64,000 nt of DNA from Eubacterium pyruvativorans (GTDB taxonomy: Bacteria; Bacillota; Clostridia; Peptostreptococcales; Anaerovoracaceae), in assembly GCF_900102225.1 (NCBI RefSeq), contig NZ_FNBF01000007.1, positions 38,559 to 102,558 on the forward strand. The letters run 5' to 3'. The notes below the pieces were generated by a model. It ran no database searches. It had not been told where the DNA came from and saw only the letters and a program-made list of their open reading frames with translations. Below are positions 17,836 to 27,840 of the stretch, piece after piece. Position numbers and translations under genes: made by a program. How positions within the stretch are numbered: position 1 is the first letter of the stretch; each line of letters opens with the position of its first letter.

Positions 17836-18327
17836 ATGATTGCGGAAATGACAGAGAAAATGACGGATTTTTATGAGGGTAATCGTCATGATGTGGCGCA
17901 TTTCCTGAAGGTCTGGGGATGGGCCAGAACCATCGGAAGGCTGGAGGGGCTGGATCTGCGGATGCAGGCGCTTCTGGAGATGGAAGCGGTGGTGCATGAC
18001 ATCGCCTGCCCGGTCTGTCGTGAAAAATACGGAAATACCGCCGGGGCGCACCAGGAAGCGGAGAGTGAGGGGGTGCTCAGACCGTTTCTGGAGGAATTCA
18101 ATCTGCCGCCGGAGACGGAAGAACGGCTGATCCGGGTGGTGTCCCATCATCACACCTATACGGGGGTGGACGGGATCGACTGGCAGATTCTTCTGGAGGC
18201 GGATTTTCTGGTGAATGCGGACGAATCGGAATACAGCACGGAGCAGATCCGGGAATTCCGGGACCGGGTGTACCGGACGGAATCCGGCATCCGGCTGCTG
18301 AATACACTTTATCTGAGAGAGGAGTAA
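17836..18327 (+). CDS. HD-domain protein, 163 aa
   Basis: A compact HD-superfamily metal-dependent phosphohydrolase. Metal ligands are visible in order: His of NRHDVAHF, the HD pair in AVVHDIACP, His in GAHQEAES, His in VSHHHTY, and Asp in LEADFLVN. The start at 17836 follows AGAAAGGACAG; longer in-frame starts at 17785 and 17812 overlap the promoter (TGATACAAT at 17786-17794). The VOC gene begins three bases after its stop. The substrate is unknown. Confidence 0.88.
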   Translation: MIAEMTEKMTDFYEGNRHDVAHFLKVWGWARTIGRLEGLDLRMQALLEMEAVVHDIACPVCREKYGNTAGAHQEAESEGVLRPFLEEFNLPPETEERLIRVVSHHHTYTGVDGIDWQILLEADFLVNADESEYSTEQIREFRDRVYRTESGIRLLNTLYLREE

Positions 18328-18330
18328 AGC

Positions 18331-18738
18331 ATGTATCGTTTCAATCATTTTAATTTCAATGTTCTGGACCTGGAACGCAGCATGGCGTTTTATCGGGAGG
18401 CCCTGGACCTGGAAGAGGTGAACCGGAAGGAAGCGGAGGATTTCATCATCGTTTACCTGCAGGATCATGCCACGGGATTCCGGCTGGAACTGACCTGGAT
18501 GAAGGACCGGAAGGAACCATATGATCTGGGAGAGATCGAGTATCATCTGGCCATCGTGACGGATGATATGGAGGCAGCCCACAGACATCACGAAGAGATG
18601 GGATGTATCTGCTTCGAGAATCCGGCCATGGGCATTTACTTCATCGAGGATCCGGACGGCTACTGGGTGGAGATCCTTCCGGCGGAGCGCAACGAATCGT
18701 GGATTCCGGCGGCCCAGCGGACCGATGCGCAGAAGTAG
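18331..18738 (+). CDS. VOC (glyoxalase/bleomycin-resistance) family protein, 135 aa
   Basis: A paired beta-alpha-beta-beta-beta metalloenzyme of the glyoxalase I type. The four expected metal ligands are present: His5 (FNHFNFNV), Glu in FRLELTW, His in IEYHLAIV and Glu in YWVEILP. This favours lactoylglutathione-lyase-like activity (methylglyoxal detoxification), but other VOC functions remain possible. It is translationally close to the HD gene. The trpS promoter overlaps its stop codon. Confidence 0.88.
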   Translation: MYRFNHFNFNVLDLERSMAFYREALDLEEVNRKEAEDFIIVYLQDHATGFRLELTWMKDRKEPYDLGEIEYHLAIVTDDMEAAHRHHEEMGCICFENPAMGIYFIEDPDGYWVEILPAERNESWIPAAQRTDAQK

Positions 18739-18766
18739 TGACAGCACGCCGGTTTCGGAGTACAAT
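18738..18766 (+). promoter_or_regulatory. trpS promoter
   Basis: GTGACA, 17 bases and TACAAT, starting on the stop codon of the VOC gene. The leader to trpS is only about 55 bases, too short for a T-box. Confidence 0.5.
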
Positions 18767-18823
18767 AAATAGTTGTGTATTTGCATGTATTTGACATCAG
18801 TTTTTTTCAGATAAGGAGTATAG

Positions 18824-19924
<1,101 letters not shown>

Positions 19925-19939
19925 GCGGGGGACCGGGAA

Positions 19940-20376
19940 GGTGCGGAAATCCAATTTTTTCGGATTTCGCACCGCCATGCGGCTGATCCGGCCGGAAATC
20001 CGGGGCGACACAATTTCGTGGGGTGCGGATCTGAGAAAATCTTCATTTTCGCACTTGCTTAATGGACCGTCGATTTTTTCATTGTGCTTTTTTTTCCCAG
20101 CACCCGAGCATCGCATAGGATCGCCGGCTCTCCGCCCGGTTGTATATTCTGCTACGCCAGTAGCCGGAATGACCGATCGGAAGCCGGGTTATTTTTTGTC
20201 TAACATATCCGAATCGTATACGATCTGGCTGACCAAACGGGTGCGGAAATCCATTTTTCTCCAGAAACGCACCCCTAGAAGCGGCTGGGATATATTAATC
20301 AAGTTTTTCTGTCAGAATCGCACCCTGGAAACCGTGTTTTGCATGCGAAAACAGACCAAACGAGCGATTCCGCACC
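19940..20376 (-). repeat. Intergenic hairpin-rich element, copy B (lacks the GTATAC end)
   Basis: Shares with the other copies the terminal hairpin (19940-19973, near perfect GGTGCGGAAATCC / GGATTTCGCACC), a second hairpin at 20020-20055, the hairpin near 20239-20272, the GATTAATATAT block and a first hairpin ending at 20376. The core block with GCACAATGAAAAAATC matches GCACAGAAAATGAAC of copies C and E. The pair of GTATAC dyads expected beyond 20376 is missing; instead a broken gene begins seven bases further. It lies between trpS and the MATE gene, which converge. Confidence 0.75.
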
Positions 20377-20382
20377 TTTTTC

Positions 20383-20504
20383 TTAGTCAACCAGGCGGAA
20401 TTCCCAGCGCAGTTCTTCGTCGGACAGGTAGGTCATTCTGTAATGTTCGCCGGATGCGTACTGAACGTCCAGTTTTTTTCCGTTTATTTTTTTGTGATAC
20501 TCAT
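20383..20504 (-). pseudogene. Frameshifted remnant resembling the start of a MoaF-like protein
   Basis: The ATG overlaps the MATE stop as ATGA, an arrangement of coupled genes. Reading then stops after six codons because a run of seven A (7 T on the plus strand, 20487-20493) is one base short. With one added A the frame continues to a TAA at 20383 and gives about 40 residues including GKKLDVQYASGEHYRMTYLS and DEELRWEFRL. This looks like the first third of a small beta-barrel MoaF-like protein, by weak recognition only. Either a real pseudogene, slippage-dependent expression, or a sequencing indel. Its end abuts repeat copy B. Confidence 0.5.
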
Positions 20505-21856
20505 GTTATACATCCTTTTTGTGTGTTCTGCTTGCGAAGCAGGGAAATAAGGTAGCTGCAGCACAGGGTAATCTGCAGGATCGTGGAGCAGGGTGTTGCC
20601 AGTCCGATGTGAAACAGTGACACCGGATTCCAGCGGCTCATCAGGTAGGAAACCGGCACCCGGACGGCGAATGCGCCCAGGATGCCCTGCACCATGACGA
20701 AATTGGTCTTTCCCATTCCGTTATAGAAGCCGACAAAACAGAACAGGAAGCAGGTCAGCAGACAGTCAATCCCATATGCTTTCAGATAATCTGCGGAAGC
20801 AGCGATGACCGGCGCATCCTTTGCAAATATGCCGGAGAGGAGATCTCCGTGGAAGAACGCCGTATAGAACATCACTACACCGAAGACAAAGGAAATGGCG
20901 ACGGCGGACCGGAAGCCCTGGAATGCCCGGTCTGTCTGGCCGGCGCCCCGGTTCTGCGCCACGAATGCGGACATGGACTGCATGAATGCGGAGGGTACCA
21001 GCATAATGAATGCGCAGACTTTTTCGGCGACGCCGACACCTGCGGACTCTGTGAGTCCGATGGAATTGACGATCGCCATGATGACCAGAAATGAAATGCT
21101 GACCAGCAGATCCTGCAGTGCAATCGGTGTTCCCAGGGACAGAATGTTCCGGATGATTCCCCCGTCCCAGCGGACATTTCTGAAACGCAGTGGGAAGGGC
21201 AGGGTCATCTTCGAAATCCGTGCGCAGGAGATCAGCACACTGATCAGCTGGGCCGCAACGGTGGCAATGGCAGCGCCGCGGGTTCCCATGTGAAAAAACG
21301 CCACCAGCAGCAGATCCCCTGCAATGTTGGCAATGCAGGCAATCAGCACTGTGACAAGTGGGGTGTTCGAGTCCCCGATGCCTCGGAAAATGCCGCCAAT
21401 CAGATTATAGGCAATGATGATGACCGAAGCTGCACCGCAGATTCTAAGATACCAGGCGGTCAGGTCGAAGGCTTCTTCCGGTGCGTGCATGATTTCCGCC
21501 AGTTTCACAGAAAACGACGGGATGAGAATCGAAAGCAGTATGCCCAGAGAGAAAAAGAGCAGAAGCCCGCTTCCCACAATCCGCCCGCATTCTTCTGTTT
21601 TCTTCTCCCCGAGCCTGTGACCCAGGAGAACGGTCATTCCCATGCAGAGACTGCTGATCAGGTTCGTGATTGTCATCATGATCTGGGAACCGGTGGAAAC
21701 GGCGGAAACATCTGCGGAGCTGGAGAATTTCCCCACCACCAGCAGATCCACGGCCCCGTACATCGCCTGCAGAAACAGAGCGAGCAGAACCGGCCCTGCA
21801 AATTTCAGAAGCGGGGCAACAATCTTTCCGGTTGTGAAATCAATTCCTTGCTTCAT
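20501..21856 (-). CDS. MATE-family efflux transporter
   Basis: A 451-residue membrane protein with about twelve hydrophobic segments in two MATE repeats. Family features include ALFLQAMYGAVDLLVVGKF near residue 30 (key VDLLVVG), QSMSAFVAQNRGAG in the second repeat, and the VAEKV segment. It would export cationic drugs or metabolites using Na+ or H+. It ends in an ATGA overlap with the frameshifted remnant. A second MATE gene of different sequence lies at 23406-24773. Confidence 0.9.
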   Translation of the reverse strand: MKQGIDFTTGKIVAPLLKFAGPVLLALFLQAMYGAVDLLVVGKFSSSADVSAVSTGSQIMMTITNLISSLCMGMTVLLGHRLGEKKTEECGRIVGSGLLLFFSLGILLSILIPSFSVKLAEIMHAPEEAFDLTAWYLRICGAASVIIIAYNLIGGIFRGIGDSNTPLVTVLIACIANIAGDLLLVAFFHMGTRGAAIATVAAQLISVLISCARISKMTLPFPLRFRNVRWDGGIIRNILSLGTPIALQDLLVSISFLVIMAIVNSIGLTESAGVGVAEKVCAFIMLVPSAFMQSMSAFVAQNRGAGQTDRAFQGFRSAVAISFVFGVVMFYTAFFHGDLLSGIFAKDAPVIAASADYLKAYGIDCLLTCFLFCFVGFYNGMGKTNFVMVQGILGAFAVRVPVSYLMSRWNPVSLFHIGLATPCSTILQITLCCSYLISLLRKQNTQKGCIT

Positions 21857-21860
21857 ACGA

Positions 21861-22028
21861 TTACCACTCCTGGTCGGGTTCGGCAGCCAGTCTCTCCTTC
21901 ATGTCCCTGTACAGGTCCGCCAGCTTCACACATTCCATTTCCTTCAGCATATCTCTCCGGATTATATTCAGCCTGCCGTCCAGCACGCCCTGATACGTTC
22001 CGCCCACACCCGGCCGGACCGATACCAT
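21861..22028 (-). CDS. Possible small gene between the methyltransferase and MATE genes
   Basis: A 55-residue frame ending in ECVKLADLYRDMKERLAAEP that stops four bases before the MATE start. Its C-terminal half reads like a real helical protein. No good ribosome binding site precedes the ATG at 22028; an internal ATG near 21945 follows GGAGAG. The call is tentative and I recognise no family. Confidence 0.35.
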   Translation of the reverse strand: MVSVRPGVGGTYQGVLDGRLNIIRRDMLKEMECVKLADLYRDMKERLAAEPDQEW

Positions 22029-22060
22029 GCCGGCGGTTGTGCAATGTGAATTATTAAATA

Positions 22061-23233
22061 TCAAGAGCGTTCTTTTCCGTTTTCGCTCTTCCGTTCCGGC
22101 CGCTTCCCGTGGAACTGATAATAGTTGACCTCGATCCGGCCGTTGTACAGTTTCCGCCTGCGGTCGGACCGCCGTCCCATGACCTTCTCTTCGGTCTGCC
22201 TGTCCGGGGAAATCAGGAACAGGGACCAGTCCGGCCTGGCGCTCATGAAGCGGTGCAGCATCCGGAAGATCCGGTCCACCTGCTCCCGGTCTCCGATCCG
22301 TTCCCCGTAAGGGAGATTCGTGATGATGATCCCGCTTGGTGCCATGGTGGAAGGGGTGAGCAGCCGTTCACCGATGTCGCATCGTTCAAATACGATGTCT
22401 TCCTCCACACCGGCCTCCTCCGCATTCCGGCGGGCGGCCTCGATGGCTTCCCGGCTGATGTCGGACCCATAGATCTGTAATTTTTTGTCTAAATCCATGG
22501 CCTGGAACGCCCGCTGTCTCTCTTCCTTCCACATTCCCGGCGGGAAGATCTCCCAGTCTTCGCAGGCGAAGTGACGGGAAAGGCCCGGTGCGATGTTCCG
22601 GGCGATCAGTGCCGCTTCGATGGGGATGGTGCCGGAGCCGCAGCAGGGATCCAGCAGGAACCGGTCCGGATTCCAGAAGGACAGCTCCACCATGGCGGCG
22701 GCCAGGGTCTCCTTCACCGGGGCCGGCACCGAAGCCACCCGGTAGCCCCGCTTATGAAGCCCCGGACCGGTGGTATCCACGGTGATGGTGACCCGGTCTT
22801 TCAGAAGGGTGGCCTTCACGGTGTAGGCTGCACCGGTTTCCGGAAAGTGCTCCATGCCGTAGCAGTCGGACAGTCGTTCCACAATGGCTTTTTTTACGGT
22901 TTTCTGGTTGTTCGGTTCGCTGCGCAGTCTGGATTTCACGGTGGAGACCAGTACGGTGAACTTTCCGTCCGGCGGAATCAGGTTCTCCCAGGGAATTCCC
23001 TTCACCTGCTGGAACAGCTCTTCCGACTCCCGGGCGATGAATTCGGCCATCTTCAGCTGTACCCGGTCGGCGGTCCGGAGCCAGAGATTCGCCCGGATGA
23101 GCGCCCGTTCGTCTCCTTCGAAGGTGACTTTTCCGTTTTCGGTGGACAGCACCTTCATCCCCAGGGTTTCAATTTCCCGCCGGACCACGGCTTCCAGGCC
23201 GAAGGTGGCAGTGGCGATGAGTGTCAGTTTCAT
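22061..23233 (-). CDS. THUMP-domain class I SAM-dependent RNA methyltransferase (RlmL/YpsC family)
   Basis: Methylates 23S rRNA, by family probably N2 of a guanosine. An N-terminal THUMP region (about residues 1-165) is followed by the Rossmann methyltransferase. Motif I is DPCCGSGTIPIEA and the catalytic motif is NLPYGERI, a variant of NPPYG. The start at 23233 follows CAGGAGC; the in-frame extension further upstream overlaps the promoter of the opposite MATE gene and is rejected. The 390-residue length fits Gram-positive homologues lacking the RlmK half. Confidence 0.92.
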   Translation of the reverse strand: MKLTLIATATFGLEAVVRREIETLGMKVLSTENGKVTFEGDERALIRANLWLRTADRVQLKMAEFIARESEELFQQVKGIPWENLIPPDGKFTVLVSTVKSRLRSEPNNQKTVKKAIVERLSDCYGMEHFPETGAAYTVKATLLKDRVTITVDTTGPGLHKRGYRVASVPAPVKETLAAAMVELSFWNPDRFLLDPCCGSGTIPIEAALIARNIAPGLSRHFACEDWEIFPPGMWKEERQRAFQAMDLDKKLQIYGSDISREAIEAARRNAEEAGVEEDIVFERCDIGERLLTPSTMAPSGIIITNLPYGERIGDREQVDRIFRMLHRFMSARPDWSLFLISPDRQTEEKVMGRRSDRRRKLYNGRIEVNYYQFHGKRPERKSENGKERS

Positions 23234-23347
23234 GGATGCTCCTGTTCTGTCTGTATAATGAATCGAAATGAGAATATGACAAAAAATAACCGGCGAGGCG
23301 GGCGGACTGCCCGCATCCCGATTCATCTTAGACGCTGGAGGGCGGGA

Positions 23348-23376
23348 TTGCAAGAAATTTCCGGCGGGCGTATAAT
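23348..23376 (+). promoter_or_regulatory. Promoter of the second MATE gene
   Basis: TTGCAA, exactly 17 bases and TATAAT. The predicted transcription start (about 23383) nearly coincides with an ATG at 23385, which argues for the downstream ATG at 23406. Confidence 0.65.
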
Positions 23377-23405
23377 ACGTATCTATGGAAAAAGAGAAAA
23401 AGAGA

Positions 23406-24773
23406 ATGGAAAAAAGAAATACACCAAACGATTTTTCGAAGGGGAAGGTGTGGCGGATCATTCTGGCCCAGGCGATTCCGCTGACACTGGCCTCCTTCGT
23501 GCAGCTGCTGTACAACGTGGTGGACCGGGTGTACATCGGTCATCTGAGGGGAACCGGCGGCATGGCCCTCACCGGAGTGGGGGTCACGTTCCCGATTGTC
23601 ACATTCATTCTGGCACTGACGATGCTGTTCGCCAGCGGCGGTTCGCCGCTGTTCTCCATGGCCCGGGGCGCCGGGGACGGGAAACGGGCCTACCGGTTCC
23701 AGGGCAATGTGGTGACCCTTCTGGTTTTCACAGCACTGACACTGACGATTGCGGGGGAGATCTTCCGGAAACCGATTCTCTATCTGTTCGGTGCCACCTC
23801 TGCCAGTTATCCCTTCGCCAGAGCATATTTCACCGTTTACCTGCTGGGAACGGTGTTCAATATGTTCTCCACGGGCATGAATTTTTTTATCAATGCCCAG
23901 GGATTTCCGAAAATCGGCATGATGACCACGGTGATTGGCGGAATCCTGAACCTGATCCTGGATCCGGTCTTCATCTTCCTGCTGGGAATGGGAGTCCGGG
24001 GGGCGGCGGTGGCCACTGTCATCAGTCAGATCATTTCCGCACTGTGGGTCTTCCGGTTTCTGACCGGCCCAGTCTGTCTGTTCCGGATCCGGCGGGAGGA
24101 CCTGAAGTTGAGCGGAAAACTGGTGAAACAGATTCTTCAGCTGGGCCTTGCCGGCTGTGTTCAGCAGGGCACCAACAGTCTGGTGCAGATCGTCTGCAAT
24201 GTGACGCTCCGCACGTACGGAGGCGGACTCTATGTGGGGGTCATGACCATTCTGAATTCGGTCCGGGAGGTGCTCCACCTGCCGATCATGGGACTGACCA
24301 CCGGTTCCCAGCCGGTGATGAGCTTCAATTACGGCGCAAAAAAATACGGCCGGGTGAAGGAGGCCATTCGTTTCAACACCATGATCGGCGTGGGTTTTCT
24401 GCTGATCATGTGGGTGCTGGTACTCCTGTTCCCTCACGCTTTCGTGGGAATCTTCACCAGTGACCGCATCCTCGTCCGAAAGGCGGTGCCGGCGCTGCAT
24501 CTGTATTTCTTCGGCTTCTTCCTGATGGGACTGCAGTTCAGCGGCCAGGCGGCGTTCACGGCGCTGGGCTGTGCGAAGCGGGCGATTTTCTTCTCCCTGC
24601 TTAGGAAGGTCCTCATTGTGGTGCCGCTGACACTGCTGCTGCCGGCTCTGGGCATGGGGGTGAACGGCGTATTCATCGCAGAGCCGATCAGCAATCTGCT
24701 GGGGGGCTGTGCCTGTGCGCTGGCGATGTACCTGACCGTGTACCGCAGGCTGGGGAAAAAAGAAATTGGGTAA
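23406..24773 (+). CDS. MATE-family efflux transporter, second copy
   Basis: A 455-residue MATE protein with twelve predicted membrane segments, beginning ILAQAIPLTLASFVQLLYNVVDRVYIG (marker NVVDRVYIGHL). It has SRGAGDG-like GAGDGKRAYRFQGN and TTGSQPVMSFNYGA in the second half. An ATG at 23385 is in frame but lies at the predicted transcript start; 23406 is preferred, though its ribosome site is weak. It resembles the DinF/NorM-like subgroup. Substrate unknown; followed by a good terminator. Confidence 0.88.
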   Translation: MEKRNTPNDFSKGKVWRIILAQAIPLTLASFVQLLYNVVDRVYIGHLRGTGGMALTGVGVTFPIVTFILALTMLFASGGSPLFSMARGAGDGKRAYRFQGNVVTLLVFTALTLTIAGEIFRKPILYLFGATSASYPFARAYFTVYLLGTVFNMFSTGMNFFINAQGFPKIGMMTTVIGGILNLILDPVFIFLLGMGVRGAAVATVISQIISALWVFRFLTGPVCLFRIRREDLKLSGKLVKQILQLGLAGCVQQGTNSLVQIVCNVTLRTYGGGLYVGVMTILNSVREVLHLPIMGLTTGSQPVMSFNYGAKKYGRVKEAIRFNTMIGVGFLLIMWVLVLLFPHAFVGIFTSDRILVRKAVPALHLYFFGFFLMGLQFSGQAAFTALGCAKRAIFFSLLRKVLIVVPLTLLLPALGMGVNGVFIAEPISNLLGGCACALAMYLTVYRRLGKKEIG

Positions 24774-24779
24774 CAACAG

Positions 24780-24813
24780 CACCGGGGAGAGAACGCTCCT
24801 CCGGTGTTTTTTT
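24780..24813 (+). terminator. Terminator of the second MATE gene
   Basis: CACCGG-GGAG / CTCC-TCCGGTG stem with an AGAACG loop, followed by seven T. Confidence 0.8.
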
Positions 24814-24875
24814 GTCCGCCCGGAGACAAAAAATACCCCGGCAGCCGTTCAAAAAACCGGGGAGAAAATGAAAAA

Positions 24876-24908
24876 AATCGCCCACAATCGGCGATTGTAT
24901 GATAAAAT
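24876..24908 (+). promoter_or_regulatory. argH promoter with overlapping inverted repeat
   Basis: TAAAAT at 24903-24908 serves as -10. Just upstream is the perfect inverted repeat AATCGCC-N7-GGCGATT (24876-24896), overlapping the expected -35. Its position fits a repressor operator, possibly for an arginine-responsive regulator. The sequence does not resemble the classical ARG box, so the regulator is unknown. Confidence 0.4.
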
Positions 24909-24965
24909 ATAAATAAATTTGAATGAAAATACGAAATTGGGTCGGCAGACCCGGGAGGAAATAGT

Positions 24966-26369
24966 ATGGCAAGTTTATGGGGCGGACGTTTTGAGAAGGA
25001 CATGGATGAGATCGTGAAGGAATTCAACGCATCGATTTTCTTCGATCAGCGCATGTATAATGAGGATATTGACGGCAGCATCGCCCATGTCACGATGCTG
25101 GGGAAGCAGGGAATCGTCACGGAAGAAGAGGCGCAGCAGATCATCGGGGGTCTGGAGGAAATCCGCAGTGAGATTGCAGCGGGGAAAATTCAGTTCACCG
25201 TGGATGACGAGGATATTCACATGGGGATTGAGAGCCGGCTGATTGAGAAAATCGGCGAGGTGGGAAAGAAGCTGCACACAGCCCGGAGCCGGAACGATCA
25301 GTGCCAGGTGGACGGCAGGCTGTATCTGAAACGGCAGATCCGGGAGATCCTGGGGGAACTGGCCCGGCTGGAGCAGGTGATTCTGGACAAGGCGGAGCAG
25401 TATGCGGAGGATATCACCGTAGGGTTCACCCATATCCAGCATGCACAGCCGATTACGGTGGGATTTCTGTTCATGGCGTATTTCCAGATGTTCCGCCGGG
25501 ATATGGAGCGGCTTCAGGACACGCTGGAACGGATGGATCTGAATCCGCTGGGTGCCTGTGCTCTGGCGGGAACCACCCTGCCGACGGACCGTTTTCTCAC
25601 CACGGAGCTTCTGGGATTCCGGGCGCCGACCGAGAACGCCATGGACAGTGTCAGCGACCGGGATTACAGTCTGGAATTCCTCAGCGATGCGTCAATTTCC
25701 ATGATGCACATTTCCCGGTGGGCGGAGGAATTCGCCTGGTGGAATTCCAGCGAATTCAGCTACATCGCCATCGATGACAGCTACTGCACCGGCAGCAGTA
25801 TCATGCCCCAGAAGAAGAACCCGGACATGGCGGAGCTGCTCAGGGGGAAATGCGGCCGGGTCTACGGGGATATGATGCAGCTGTTTACCGTAATGAAGGG
25901 AACTCCGCTGGCATATAACAAGGATTTTCAGGAGGACAAGGAAAGTCTCTTCGATGCAGTGGACACCTGGAAGGCCTGTATCCGTATTTTCGCGGGGATG
26001 CTGGAGAAGACGGCGTTCCGCATGGACATGATTCAGAAACAGCTGGGCAAGGGTTTTCTGAATGCGACGGATATTGCAGAGCATCTGGCGAAGCAGGGAA
26101 TCCCGTTCCGGGAGGCCCACTCCATCGTAGGCCGGATGGTGAAGGCCTGTGAACACAAGGGCTGCGATTTCGACGGACTGAGCGATGAAGATCTCCGGGC
26201 CATCGATCCCCGGGTCAGCACAGAAGTATTGGGGGACATCAGTATTCCGGCATGTGTGGATGCCAGAACCTCCTTCGGGGGCACGGCGCCGTCGGAAGTC
26301 CGCCGTCAGATCCAGGTGGGAAGAGAATGGCTGCACCATGTCATGCAGGCGGAGAAGGAAACAGAATAA
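24966..26369 (+). CDS. argH: Argininosuccinate lyase
   Basis: Cleaves argininosuccinate to arginine and fumarate. The 467-residue protein begins [13 protein letters not shown], has [13 protein letters not shown] [24 protein letters not shown] and the superfamily signature [12 protein letters not shown] containing the catalytic Ser. The start follows GGGAGGAA. fumC, encoding an enzyme that consumes the fumarate product, follows 35 bases later, then argF. argG (argininosuccinate synthase) is not in this window. Confidence 0.96.
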   Translation: MASLWGGRFEKDMDEIVKEFNASIFFDQRMYNEDIDGSIAHVTMLGKQGIVTEEEAQQIIGGLEEIRSEIAAGKIQFTVDDEDIHMGIESRLIEKIGEVGKKLHTARSRNDQCQVDGRLYLKRQIREILGELARLEQVILDKAEQYAEDITVGFTHIQHAQPITVGFLFMAYFQMFRRDMERLQDTLERMDLNPLGACALAGTTLPTDRFLTTELLGFRAPTENAMDSVSDRDYSLEFLSDASISMMHISRWAEEFAWWNSSEFSYIAIDDSYCTGSSIMPQKKNPDMAELLRGKCGRVYGDMMQLFTVMKGTPLAYNKDFQEDKESLFDAVDTWKACIRIFAGMLEKTAFRMDMIQKQLGKGFLNATDIAEHLAKQGIPFREAHSIVGRMVKACEHKGCDFDGLSDEDLRAIDPRVSTEVLGDISIPACVDARTSFGGTAPSEVRRQIQVGREWLHHVMQAEKETE

Positions 26370-26404
26370 CGGGAATCATGAGAAGCAGGAGGCTTGATCC
26401 GGAA

Positions 26405-27787
26405 ATGGAAGAATACAGAATCGAACATGACACGATGGGGGAAGTGAAGGTTCCGGCGGACCGGTACTGGGGGGCCCAGACCCAGCGGAGTTTTCAGAAC
26501 TTCAAGATCGGACATGAAACCATGCCGCAGGAAGTGATCCGGGCGTTTGCCGTATTGAAGAAGGCAGCGGCCCTCACCAATGAAAAACTGGGGATGCTGG
26601 ACGGGGAACGGGCCGAACTGATTGCGGCGGTCTGTGACGAAATTCTGGAGGGAAAGCTGGAGGGCAACTTCCCGCTGGTGATCTATCAGACCGGCAGCGG
26701 AACCCAGTCCAACATGAATATGAATGAGGTCATTGCGAACCGGGGCAACGAGCGGAAGGGGCAGAAGCTGCTGCATCCGAACGATCATGTGAACCGGTCC
26801 CAAAGTTCCAATGACACGTTCCCGACGGCCATGCACATCGCAGCACTGACCTGCATCACGGAGCGGGTTCTGCCGGCCGCATCGGCGCTGGAGACCACAT
26901 TCCGGGAGCTGGAGGAGAAGTATGAGGGCATTGTCAAGACCGGGAGAACCCATCTGCAGGATGCGACGCCGCTGACCCTGGGGCAGGAAATCAGCGGATG
27001 GCGGTCCATGCTCACCCACGATATTCTTCAGATCCGCCAGGCGGCAGCGTCCCTTTCGGAACTGGCCCTGGGCGGGACGGCGGTGGGCACCGGGCTGAAT
27101 GCGCACCCGGATTTTGCGAAGGAAGTGGCAGAGACGATCAGCGGGCTCACCGGGCTGGACTTCGTTACGGCGCCGAATAAGTTCCACGCACTGACCTCGA
27201 AGGACGGGCTGGTGTACGTTCACGGAGCGTTGAAGGCACTGGCGGCGGATCTGATGAAGATCGCCAACGATGTCAGAATGCTGGCATCCGGACCCCGCTG
27301 CGGCATCGGAGAGCTGATCATTCCGGAAAACGAGCCGGGCAGCTCCATCATGCCGGGGAAGGTGAATCCGACCCAGTGTGAGGCGGTGACCATGGTGGCG
27401 GTTCAGGTGATGGGAAATGATGTGACCATCGGCATGGCGGCGTCCCAGGGAAATTTCCAGCTGAACGTATTCATGCCGGTGACGATCTACGATTTCCTGG
27501 AATCGGCCAATCTCCTGGCGGACTGTATGGATTCCTTCCGGGTTCACTGCGCCTCGGGCATCCGGCCGAATGAGGCAAGAATCCGGGAAAATATGGAGAA
27601 CTCTCTGATGCTGGTCACGGCGCTGAGCCCGCACATTGGTTACGAAAATGCGGCGAAGATCGCCCACAGCGCCCACGAAAACGGCACGACTCTGAAGCAG
27701 GCCGCCGTTTCCCTGGGGTTCGTCACGGCGGAGCAGTTCGACGCCTGGGTGGTGCCGGAGCAGATGGTGCATCCTGCAGCAAAATAA
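26405..27787 (+). CDS. fumC: Class II fumarate hydratase
   Basis: Interconverts fumarate and malate without an Fe-S cluster. The 460-residue protein has [23 protein letters not shown] in part (key [13 protein letters not shown]), [10 protein letters not shown], and the signature [15 protein letters not shown]. The start at 26405 is preceded by AGGAGG at 26387; an ATG at 26378 is in frame but lies before that site. It sits between argH and argF, which suggests it drains fumarate made by ArgH. Oxygen-stable FumC is less common than class I fumarase in strict anaerobes. Confidence 0.95.
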   Translation: MEEYRIEHDTMGEVKVPADRYWGAQTQRSFQNFKIGHETMPQEVIRAFAVLKKAAALTNEKLGMLDGERAELIAAVCDEILEGKLEGNFPLVIYQTGSGTQSNMNMNEVIANRGNERKGQKLLHPNDHVNRSQSSNDTFPTAMHIAALTCITERVLPAASALETTFRELEEKYEGIVKTGRTHLQDATPLTLGQEISGWRSMLTHDILQIRQAAASLSELALGGTAVGTGLNAHPDFAKEVAETISGLTGLDFVTAPNKFHALTSKDGLVYVHGALKALAADLMKIANDVRMLASGPRCGIGELIIPENEPGSSIMPGKVNPTQCEAVTMVAVQVMGNDVTIGMAASQGNFQLNVFMPVTIYDFLESANLLADCMDSFRVHCASGIRPNEARIRENMENSLMLVTALSPHIGYENAAKIAHSAHENGTTLKQAAVSLGFVTAEQFDAWVVPEQMVHPAAK

Positions 27788-27840
27788 ATACAATATCATC
27801 ATTATGACGAAGAACGAAAAGAAAGAAAAGGAGTAATACA

